Part shown: positions 41,601-53,800 of the stretch, piece after piece | Numbering within the stretch: position 1 is the first letter of the stretch | Layout: each line of letters begins with the position of its first letter | Source of the DNA: Morinoia aosen | Taxonomy: Eukaryota; Arthropoda; Malacostraca; Amphipoda; Talitridae | Length of the DNA stretch: 64,000 nt | NCBI GenBank assembly: GCA_030386875.1 | Contig: CM059566.1 | Span: forward strand, 35,748,068-35,812,067 | Direction: 5' to 3' | Position numbers and translations under genes: made by a program | The notes under the pieces: generated by a model | Told to the model about the DNA's origin: nothing | Database searches by the model: none | Seen by the model: the letters and a program-made list of their open reading frames with translations, nothing else

Positions 41601-44600
41601 AAATTTCATTCAATGCTCAAGACTTCCATAGCGGGAAAAAGTAAACCGAGTACTGCGGGACGAGTCGCTTTGATCGTTGATTTCGATAAGAATTAGAGTG
41701 CACCCATGCTGCTTAACTAGCTTAGTTCATTTGTTTCATACTACAACGTATTCCAAATGTTGTGCACATTTTCGAGGGCAATTGTATGGTAATTTCAATG
41801 CTTTCAATCGTTTTGGAATTGATTCGTCGTAAAACAGTTTACTAATAATAACTAATTAATGACGAATAATTAATAATCGTGGCCTGCCTTGGAAGCACCA
41901 AAACACACATCATTCAAAATACCTCCCATTGTAGAACAGTGCCAGAGTAGGGGAAATTCTGTACCCCTGTTTCACACTAAATAACCTCTTTATTCTATAC
42001 GTATAGTGACTATAATATAGGTAAGCGTAGCTAGCTAGTGTGAGTAATAATGGTTTAACAATTCCTACACTGTATGTAGTAACCCCATACGCAAGTGTAG
42101 CACACAACTTCCAATTATTTAACGTTTTGTCCGCAACGTGCGCCACCGGTGGCCACGGAGCAGATTTCGGCAATATTGCTGACCGACCAATAGTTGCAAG
42201 CTCAATATTCATAAATACCTAATTAAAGTCGGATGATGGCATGACGCAGTTATTGTTTGCTATTTTCAATACTGCTTATTACGATTGACTTTAAATTTGA
42301 GTTGAATATTGAAATTCAGTTTTACAAATTGAAGTTAAAGTTTGAAACTTGAAGTGTCGCCCTATCTAAATGAAATTTCCACGAGTTTTAGTTTAGGAAA
42401 CTTGGGGAAAGGGACACTCACGTTCTTCTTCACCTTTCCTGAACCTGATGGCGGAATAGTCTCCCTCCCAGGCACCAATGAACACCTCAAACATGGGGTC
42501 CGTCTCGCTGTCTGCGCTCGTGAACGCCAGGTGGCAGTCGTGGGCTGCCTTCACCATGAACCTGGAGAGCAGGGAGGCGAAATGGTGACACCGGTATAGC
42601 TACTTGTGGGCCCGAATAAGTTCAGCGTCAGCGCTTGCTGAGTCAAAATAGCAACACTGGCTTAATTTAGAGGGCCAAAATGGCAAGACAGGACGCGTTT
42701 GTCGAGCCAGAATAGCGACACTGGCCTGATTTGGAGGGCCATGTTGTCGATACTCGGGCCCGCCAAAACGAAAACGCTCGTAACATTGTGCTCGCCGAAA
42801 TAGTGACGCTGGTAATTTGATTTTGGAGAAAAAGTCAGATTGATCTTAGGAGGAAGTTAGGATCCACACGAATACACATCTTGGCTCACCCAATTTCAGA
42901 GGGATATCAAGAGGGAAAATATTGCTTAAGAAAGCCTAGCGATTTTCATGTCACCCTTGGATTTGTAAATTGTAATTTAGTTAAATTAATTACAAAAATT
43001 CTTCTATAACGCTTAATTAAAGTAATTACACAAATTCTACACAAATTCTTGCCTTGAAGTCGATGAATCTTTATCCTATCCGTCGTAAGGAAGTGTAGGA
43101 ATTCAGGACTTAATTAATTGAATGACCTTCTTGCTGAAATAAAAGCTTGTAGATAAAACCGAAAGATTTTGAAATTCAAATGAATGACTCAAATAATAAA
43201 AAACAAAAAAATAAATATCAAGTGACTTCCACATTAAGATAATTTGAGACAAAACCCACCCAGATTTATATATACTTGACCCATAATACGACCAGATTAC
43301 CATAAACGTGACACAAAAGACATGAAGATGTACTTGGCGCAAATAGCATTCAGATTAGCAAACTAGTTACTGGAGCCTCGGATCAATTTAGAAGCTGGAC
43401 TTAAACATAGACGTGACACAAAAGATATAGAGATATGCGTGAACTTAACGTAAATAGGATCTGGCTTAAGAAACTTGAAACTGGAGCCTCGGATTAATTT
43501 AGAGACTGGACTTGGCAGACGAAAACAATCATACCTGAGCGTCTTGCCAAAGAAGGGCCGGAATCTGTACTGCTTCTCGTCCCCGGTCTGGTGGATGGGG
43601 GCCTCACCTGAGGACACAGCGGGTGTGTGTCATAGGATTATCTGACACAAATTTGCCAACCATTACACAGTCAATATTATTCCACATACATGTTTCACTT
43701 ACGCCGACTAGCCACTAACTACACTACTATACCGACAATGTCTAAGACTTTGATGACAAAAAGGGCAGGTCTCAAAGTTTTTGGGAAGAATTCCATTCTC
43801 AAAATCTAAACTCGGCTCGGTTTTCTACTGAATTTTTTGGGCCGTTTGAAACGTGTATACGTGATTTAATTCTCTCCGAGCCACTTTAATGTGATCAAAG
43901 GAAACACTTCAGTACACATTTGAATTACATTCACAGAATATTTTTCTGAATAACCATTTAACACACACAGGTATGTCAAAATATCTCTCAAGGCTGGAGA
44001 GTACCAGAATAGGGGAAATTCAGTTTCCCTATTTCACAATAGGAGAGCAATAAAAAATGGTAATTGAAGTTTAAAATAGGAAGGAAGGTAAAAAAACAGT
44101 AACTGAAATTGAAAATAGGAAGGAGGGCAAAAAAAAGACAGGAACTGAAATTGAAAAAATAGGAAGGGAGAGCAAATAAAAAGTTGAAGTTGGGCAAATT
44201 TCCTCAGTGTTGGGGAAATTATCATTGCTGGACGTACTGAAGAACTGGAAGGCGCCGGCGGCCCCGTAGCCAGTGGAGTAGCCGAAGTGTGTGGCGGGGA
44301 CGGGCTCGGGCAGTTCCCCGCTGAGGAAGGGGCTGCTTTCTCCTCCCTTGCCCACGCTCACTTGGTTGCCCTCCCTGGTCACCCAGAACTCCCGGAACTC
44401 GCCGTCGCTCAGGATCTCAGGTGTCTCCTCCTTGGCGATGTCGTCGCCTGGAGGCGAGAAGACGATGTTAAAAGGAGGAACCAAAACGTCAAAAGTAGAA
44501 GATTGGATGAGATGTTAGTTTAAGCCTCCCTAATCGCTAAAAAAAAGTGTTCCGATGAGAAGAAGGAAGGTACCATTCACAATGAAGATGAGTGTTGGGA

Positions 44601-44768
44601 AATACTTTCGGAAACAAATTTGGGAAATACTTTACTCGGGGAAATACTTAACTTTGGGGAAATACACTTGTGTTTTCTTGGGTATTGGAATGTCAGCCCG
44701 TTAAGACAAGCGCCGGTGCTGCGCAGCCAGCACAGGCGAGGGGCAGCCACGAAACACACGCAGTCACA

Positions 44769-44825
<57 letters not shown>

Positions 44826-47800
44826 ACACATCGACACACACATCGACACACTCACGCACACACACAGAGACGTAGGCGTTAGTGGCCGAGCTGGGAAGCG
44901 AGGGCAGATTCGAAAGAAGAAGGAGTAAGGCTTAGCAAAGAGCGGCACCAGCTACACCAATTGTGTGCCCTCTTAAGGGATCACGTGGTTGGGGTGTCGA
45001 GCGAGAACCAATCAGAGATCGAAACTTCACAACCAGCAAGCGCCAACCAATCAAAATTGAGTGACTTTCTCTGTAGCTTGGAAGAGTCGAGAACCTTCCG
45101 GAAAGAAGGAGGCGACACACATAAAAGGAGGGGACATGAAAATTAGAGAGATTTTCTCTCTCGGACTCGTGACAAGAGAGACGCACAAAAGTGAGTGCCA
45201 CATTGGCAAGCCGGCGATGCCGGGGCTTTCCGGTCTTTGTTACAATTCAAAAAATTAAAAACTCCATTGGGAAAATCGACACCGATGTTTAACTTCTTCA
45301 AGAACGACAAGATTGGGCAACAAGCACCTGCTCGAAGTACATGCTGATAATCTCTATGAAAGCTCAAGGAGACTGCGGGCGTATCGTCGAAGCGTTAACC
45401 GGCAACGAACACCTGCTCGAAGAATTACGGCCTGAGCACATCAACTATTCAACGTGAAGAGGAAATCCATGGGGGATCTCTATGTCAATCATAGGTGTCC
45501 GAACAGCCGCAGCAATAAAATTTGGAGTCACCCGTTCACCAACAATGCGGAGGGAAGCAAGAAGAGATCTACAGTTATCCAGCCCTTCAACGCTACCAAG
45601 ACTCAGACGTGCGAAGAATGGAAGGCAGCAGCGCCTACCCGACGGAACATGAGTGTCCCGCCGCCGCGATGGAACTCTGAGAACTCTGTTGAGAACTCTG
45701 TCGAGAAATTGGAAGAAGTCGGCACCGAACACTCAGCGATCGCGCATCACAGAAAAGTTGAAATTTCGTCTTATAAAGATCGTTGAAACAGTGCTTTAAA
45801 GTGAAAAATTAGAAATCAAAAATAGCACACTGAATCGTGCATTCAAATTAGCGTGCTGTGTAACGAAGTTTGTGTCTAGTGTTAACTCTATATGAGGCGA
45901 TGTGCTCACGATTTTTTTTGGGTACCTTGTTGTGAGTCAAGGATGACCGGCATGTTTGTTGGCATTGTTCTGTGCTTCGTGGTGCGTAGGGATGGCCATG
46001 ATTTTTCTGCATTTTTGTGAATCGTTGTCAGCTCTTGAACATTGATAATAGATATTCTCGGGAGCATTACATCTTTAAAGTGCCATGTCGCTAATAAGGA
46101 GCATCTTGCCTGAGGGCATTGGTGTGCAATTATTGTGGCGATATATATTTCCCTGTGCCCATATCCACGTGTTCATCTTAAAAATAAATGTGTTTTAATC
46201 TTTCAATGTTTGTTATTCTCCCCATGCTCGTCAACTCTGTATTCGCGGAGTACACACCAAGTAAACACTGTTAATTTCCTACCTTTCTGTCCAACTCTCA
46301 GACTGTGTATTTCATATCTTTATTTTTCTGTCTCTTACTGTCGGGGGTTTCAATTCCTCCAACGTTACGTGCTTAACAACAGCATAGTATCGTGACATGA
46401 GGGAACGCGGAATCTATGCAGAAGGGGCATAGAAACAGGGAATTTAAAAAGTTTATGAAACGAGATAAAAATTGAAGAAGAAAGTAGTAGGTGCTGAAAA
46501 ACAAGACAACAGTGAACCGAAAAAATTGGTCCTGAACAATTCAAAAAAATTTCATTTCAGCAAAAGGAAGCCCTAGGTACTCACGGCTCGGGTCCTCACA
46601 CATTTTCCCTCCGGGAGTGCTCAATCACATAAATAGACAATACTTGTATTCCCCTGAGGAATGTCAAAAGTGGAAATCAAAGTGCTAAAAGAACAGAAAT
46701 ACGTAGGAACAAAAGTGCCATAAGTGGGTTGGTTTTCGTGAGCTGAAATGATCGTTTTCAATTACTCGTTTTGGTGAGGAAACAAAGGAGTAAATTATGA
46801 AGTCTTCGTAGGATGAAATGACAATTTTAAAAATTTTACTTCCGTGTGAGACAGCTCTAAATTAGGCAAGGGGTATAATTTATAAAACATTCTCGTCCTA
46901 TGGTACGTGCCACTTCACAAAATCAGTTGAGTATAATTAATAAAACATATTTGCCCCATGATACGTGCTACTGCACAAAATGAGGCAAACCACACATGGT
47001 GATGAAAGCATGGATTTCGCAGCACGTTGCTGAACAAAAATCAGCCACAAAGTTTCAGCAATAAAATATATCACCTTTGTTGAACCTGATGGCGGACGCA
47101 GTGCCCTCCCAGGCGCCGAGGAAGACCTCGAACATGGGCTCTGTCTCCGCCGCCCCCGCCGTGAAGGCGAGGTGACAATCGTGGGCGGCCTTCACCGAAA
47201 ACCTGCAGAAAGTACAGTAATTAATAGACTATTACCTAATAATACAAGGTTTATTAAGTAAAAACTCGAACATTTAAGAAGTCATTCATGATAGATACTA
47301 TTTTGATACGTTATTTAATACTTTTGAAACACCTAACTAAAATGACTGTTTTGCCAAGAAATGAGATGTATCATCAGCAAAGGGGGGTCAGGTAGTGTGA
47401 GATTTAAATGATGAGTTTGAACTTGAACCATTTTTTGCCGATTTTCACTGAGAAAATTATGCTGGTCTTTTGAGCCCGAAAAGATCTAGTCCCCCAACGG
47501 CAAAAAAAATGTGTTCAGAGGATACCATTTTGTGCGGTTGAGACTATAACAAATAAGCGTGGGCTGAACAGGTCTTCAAGTGGTAAGAAGAATTTACCCC
47601 TGAAAGCAAGTGTACGCTACGTGAGTCAAATATTTCGAATTGAAAACGCGAATCAGTGAACGTGCTTCCACGCACGTCAAAATTTGAAATTTTTCTGTGC
47701 GACGGAAATGTGTGTGGTTAGTGATAGAACATGGGATTTTCAGACCAATCGATTGGATAATGATCTGTATACGTGGTGGTCATTTAACATGCATCTTCAT

Positions 47801-50800
47801 CGAATTAATACATTCTCAATGCACGCATGCGGCTATACTTTGTGAGCACCGCGATGTATAATTCTGGACGTTTAGTTAATTGAAAAGAGCATATCCCACA
47901 TAGAACGAATGAGGGAAATCAAATGGGAGAATACCCATATAGTGCAAACATGGGAGAACAAATGGGAGAATATCAAAAAGAACACGCCCCAAGTGCAAAT
48001 TGAACGATCAACTACTTATTCCACCTCTATATATGGACGCAAGATTCACATATTCAACGCCACACAGATCACTTAACATCACCACACGATCTAACGACAG
48101 GATCTCCTAAAAACAGAATACTTCTCAACCATGGCCAATCTCAGACTTAAAATCTTTTTCCTAAAACGAACACGGACATGTCACGTTTCGTACCAGCAGA
48201 AACACAAAAAGGAAAATGAAAGTGTGATGAAAACAAGGAAGGAGCGGCTCTAGCATCCAGATCTTCTTCCCACGCACACGCCCGCGCGTCGTGTACGTTT
48301 CCTCGGCAACCTTTACAGTCATGTGCGTGTATCGTTCACAGCGTGTGCGTGTTGGCCACACCTACACGTCCATGTGCGTGTAGAGGGCGAGGGACGCGTG
48401 GCATGAACGTGTACCCTCCAACAGCCCCACGTGTGTACCCTCCAACAGCCCCACGTGTGTACCTTCCAACAGCCCCACGTGTGTACCCTCAACAGCCCCA
48501 CGTGTGTACCCTCCAACAGCCCCACGTGTGTACCCTCCAACAGCCCCACGTGTGTACCCTCCAACAGCCCCACGTGTGTACCCTCCAACAGCCCCACGTG
48601 TGTACCCTCCAACAGCCCCACGTGTGAACCCTCCAACAGCCCCACGTGTGTACCCTCCAACAGCCCCACGTGTGTACCCTCAACAGCCCCACGTGTGTAC
48701 CCTCAACAGCCCCACGTGTGTACCCTCAACAGCCCCACGTGTGTACCCTCAACAGCCCCACGTGTGTACCCTCAACAGCCCCACGTGTGTACCCTCAACA
48801 GCCCCACGTGTGTACCCTCAACAGCCCCACGTGTGTACCCTCCAACAGCCCCACGTGTGTACCCTCCAACAGCCCCACGTGTGTACCCTCAACAGCCCAA
48901 CGTGTGTACCCTCAACAGCCTCACGTGTGTACCCTCAACAGCCTCACGTGTGTACCCTCAACAGCCTCACGTGTGTACCCTCAACAGCCTCACGTGTGTA
49001 CCCTCAACAGCCCCACGTGTGTACCCTCAACAGCCCCACGTGTGTACCCTCAACAGCCCCACGTGTGTACCCTCAACAGCCCCACGTGTGTACCCTCCAA
49101 CAGCCCCACGTGTGTACCCTCCAACAGCCCCACGTGTGTACCCTCAACAGCCCCACGTGTGTACCCTCAACAGCCCCACGTGTACCCTCAACAGCCCCAC
49201 GTGTACCCTCCAACAGCCCCACGTGTTACGTACAAGTGTGTCCCACCAAATAGCAACATTCAACTGCCTATTTTCCAAAAGGTATTATACATTATGTGTC
49301 GATTACGTTACGGTTTGATAATTTTTTGGTCCCATTACGTAAAGGGGTTCGATTATTTTGGGCACCATCATATTATGGTCCAATTATGTTTTGACCCCAT
49401 CATTTGAGGGTCAAATTATGTTTTGGCCCCATCATTTATTGGACTAATTATGTTTTGGCCCCATCATTTATTGGACTAATTATGTTTTGGCCCCATCATT
49501 TAATGGACCAATTATGTTTTGGCCCCATCATTTAATGGACCAATTATGTCATGGCCCCATCATTTGATAGACCAATTATGTCTTGGCCCCATCATTTAAT
49601 GGACCAATGTTTTGACTTTTGACCCCATCATTTCATGGTCAACCTATGTTATGGCCCATTATTTTAAGGTCCGTTAATTTCTTGCTCCATTATTGCATTG
49701 TCCGTTATCTTTGGCCCCATTACTTCTCAGGTCAATCATTTTTGGGCCATTATTTCATGATTGTCCGTTTACTTTTTGGCGCCATCACTTCATGGTTCGA
49801 TGGGCTGCAATTTGCACACGTGCGCCAGCTAGGCCGAGTGTGGTCCGGCCAACACTTGTGGCGACCGGAGGCTATTATTGGGAGCCGTGTCAACGGGCCG
49901 CGGCGCCGAGACCTGAGTTGTGCTTGTGCGGGGTGGTGGTGGCGGCAGTGTTGGACAGGGAGGCGAATGTGGGGACGCTCCAGAGTGGGGACGGGGGTGA
50001 ATTGAGGAAAAAATGGGTCTAGGGGAAAATGGAGAGGGCGGAAAGGGAAAGTGCTGAAAAGGCAGAAAAAGAAAAGTCTAAAATAAGGGGAAATGAAGAC
50101 CGGAAAGGAGAAAAAGAAAAATTCTAAAACTCGGGGAGTCTAGGAGGGGAAAAAGGAAGAAAGTTCAGGAGGGGAAAAAGGAAGAAAGTTCGAGGGGAAA
50201 AAGGAAGAAAGTTCACGAGGGGAAAAAGGAAGAAAGTTCACGAGGGAAAAAAGGAAGAAAGTTCACGAGGGAAAAAGGAAGAAAGTTCACGAGGGGAAAA
50301 AGGAAGAAAGTTCACGAGGGGAAAAGGAAGAAAGTTCACGAGGGGAAAAAGGAAGAAAGTTCACGAGGGGAAAAAGGAAGAAAGTTCACGAGGGGAAAAA
50401 GGAAGAAAGTTCACGAGGGGAAAAAGGAAGAAAGTTCACGAGGGGAAAAAGGAAGAAAGTTCACGAGGGGAAAAAGGAAGAAAGTTCACGAGGGGAAAAA
50501 GGAAGAAAGTTCACGAGGGGAAATAGGAAGAAAGTTCACGAGGGGAAAAAGGAAGAAAGTTCAGGAGGGGAAAAAGGAAGAAAGTTCGAGGGGAAAAAGG
50601 AAGAAAGTTCACGAGGGGAAAAAGGAAGAAAGTTCACGAGGGAAAAAAGGAAGTAAGTTCACGAGGGAAAAAAGGAAGAAAGTTCACGAGGGAAAAAGGA
50701 AGAAAGTTCACGAGGGGAAAAAGGAAGAAAGTTCACGAGGGGAAAAGGAAGAAAGTTCACGAGGGGAAAAAGGAAGAAAGTTCACGAGGGGAAAAAGGAA

Positions 50801-53800
50801 GAAAGTTCACGAGGGGAAAAAGGAAGAAAGTTCACGAGGGGAAAAAGGAAGAAAGTTCACGAGGGGAAAAAGGAAGAAAGTTCACGAGGGGAAAAAGGAA
50901 GAAAGTTCACGAGGGGAAAAAGGAAGAAAGTTCACGAGGGGAAATAGGAAGAAAGTTCACGAGGGGAAAAAGGAAGAAAGTTCACGAGGGGAAAAAGGAA
51001 GAAAGTTCACGAGGGGAAATAGGAAGAAAGTTCACGAGGGGAAAAAGGAATAAAGTTCACGAGGGGAAAAAGGAAGAAAGTTCACGAGGGGAAAAAGGAA
51101 GAAAGTTCACGAGGGGAAAAAGGAAGAAAGTTCACGAGGGGAAAAAGGAAGAAAGTTCACGAGGGGAAAAAGGAAAAAAGTTCACGAGGGGAAAAAGGAA
51201 GAAAGTTCACGAGGGGAAAAAGGAAGAAAGTTCACGAGGGGAAAAAGGAAGAAAGTTCACAAGGGGAAAAAGGAACAAAGTCCACGAGGGGAAAAAGGAA
51301 GAAAGTCCACGAGGGGAAAAAGGAACAAAGTCCGCGAGGGGAAAAGGGAAGAAAGTTCCCGAGGGGAAAAAGGAAGAAAGTCCCCGAGGGGAAAAGGAAG
51401 AAAGCCCCGAGGGGAAAAAGGAAGAAAGTCCACGAGGGGAAAAAGGAAGAAAGTTTACGAGGGGAAAAGGAAGAAAGCTCACGAGGGGAAAAAGGAAGAA
51501 AGTCCACGAGGGGAAAAAGGAAGAAAGTCCACGAGGGGAAAAAGGAAGAAAATCCACGAGGGGAAAAGGAAGAAAGTCCACGAGGAGAAAAAGGAAGAAA
51601 GTCCACGAGGGGAAAAAGGAAGAAAGTCCTTGAGGGGAAAAAGGAAGAAAGTCCACGAGGGGAAAAAGGAAGAAAGTCCTTGAGGGGAAAAAGGAAGAAA
51701 GTCCACGAGGGGAAAAAGGAAGAAAGTCCACGAGGGGAAAAAGGAAGAAAGTCCACGAGGGGAAAAAGGAAGAAAGTCCACGAGGGGAAAAAGAAAGAAA
51801 GTCCAGTGGTAAAAAATTAAAATCGAAAAAAATTTTAGCGAAATATGGACTAGAAAAAAATTCCAGACGGCGACAAAAAGCTGCCGATGATAAATTGAGC
51901 AGAAAAACAATGTTTACGCAATTCAGCTCATCTAAAACCTGCGATTTTCAAACTTAACCTTCCTCTCGACTCACCTGAGAGTGTTGCCGAAGAGAGGCTG
52001 GAATTTGTAGAGCTTCTCATCTCCGGTTTCGTATTCGATAACTTCACCTGGAAAAAACAAAAACATTACAAGAGGCAGTGAGCTGGAAAAAAAGATCCGT
52101 AACAAGACAAAAATATATCTTTATTTAAAATGGAGACCTAGTCATTCTCCAGCTCACGACCTCTCATCTTCCCCATCAGTGCGCAAACTCCTAGAGATAT
52201 AATTATTATATTACGTTCGGTGTTCTAGTTTTAAAATGTCTTGACTTTAAATGTTTTTGTGTTCAACATGAATGTCATTCATGTTGCAATAAGCTTCATT
52301 TTTACGTTTACAGAGAGGAAGTACCCATGAAGATATGTAATAAGTGTAAAAATATGAAAAAACTATTGTCACTCATTCGTGGTTGACAACAATATTCAAC
52401 AGTATCCAAGTTACCCTCGGTGCCATCCTTGGCATCTTCAAAAAGGTCCCGCTTCTAACAAATATAATGCACAAAAACTTGAAGGGCGCATTTATATTTA
52501 AATATTGGGTTCTTGAAACTTCGTCCTGTTGATGGATAATATTCCAGAACACGTATTTGAATATTGAGACTTTGTAACCTCATCCTCTTGAAAGGGAATA
52601 TTGCACAAAACTTTTTCTTTAAATATTGGGATCTTGAAACCTCGTTCTCTTGAAGGGGAACATTGCACAAAATTTTTAATTTAAATATTGTGATCTAGAA
52701 ATCTCATTCTCTTGAAGGGCAATATTTCATTAAACTTTCTATTCAAATATTGGGATACTGGGACCTCGTCTTCTTAAACTGAAATATTACACAAAATTTC
52801 TTATATCATGAAACCTCGTCCACGCTAATCCAGAACCATCTCGCCCAGAGGAGCAAGTTCTCCTTTTAAGGGCCGGCGATAAACAAGGAACTCCGTTCGA
52901 GACTTTGCGATTGTCTGCGTGAGGGCGTGAGCAGAATAAACAGCCAATGGCAGAACCGCGGCTGCTTCCTGATTGGCTAAGGAACAATTCTCAAGGAACC
53001 ACCAGAAAGTAACGTAACTGCGAGCCCTGAGATTACTCGCATACATATGAAAACAGAGATTTGTGAGTAACAATTAAATGAACAGAAAGAATCGAGAAGT
53101 GTAGGAATTCATCCGACATTATACGAAGCAGAAGGAAGGTGATGTATTGGCTGTTTTTCTTTCTTTTCTCGAGTTATCGTGAGTTTGAGAAAGAAAGAAA
53201 GAAAGAAAGAAAGAGGCATTTCTCTACACCACGCAACCGATGTACGAACCAACTGGTATAGAGGTTGCATGGGGAGACGCCTCTCACACCTGTACATTAA
53301 TTAACTTTACGAGTACATACGGTAAACTATTTAGCGCACCTATGAACTATCTGAAAGGATTTACCGGGAAGTATTTAGTGCATCTATAAACACACTCCTA
53401 CGGGACGCTCGGTCAATTTTTTCGTTCATCGATGCTCTTACTGTATGTATGGAGACTTGCGCAAAATTGTCCAGTAGATCAGTGCATTAACTATGCTTGC
53501 ATTCACAGTTCATATTGAATTCAAACTGCGGAGGGAACATATAACTTAATTTTAAATTAGAATTCCAACTAGGCAACTGCAAGAACAAACTTCTAGTCAA
53601 AATTTGAATAGGCCATCAACCAGAACGCCGCATTAATCTAGTTAGTTCTAGATTTTGCTCGAACAAAAAGAGCGTAGGTTCACGCACGAGTACGGTCGAA
53701 ACGCAAAAAAGAGGAATGCAATTCGAAGGTCAGGCCTGGAAAGTTTCTTCCTGGAACAGGTTCTGTCTGGTAGCTGTGACGAGACCACGGAGAAATAAAG

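Noticed and set aside
44590..44950. His/Thr-rich and Cys/Val-rich frames
   Set aside because: Translation of the (CA)n microsatellite.
48343..49407. Long Pro/Thr/Cys-rich frames
   Set aside because: Products of the CACGTG minisatellite in three frames; no start or splice support.
51207..51910. Phe/Pro/Ser-rich frames of up to 174 residues
   Set aside because: Products of the 25-bp purine array inside a FAMeT intron.
52810..53010. Alternative FAMeT first exon
   Set aside because: Promoter-like boxes are present, but no ATG with a phase-1 donor leading to 52047 was found.
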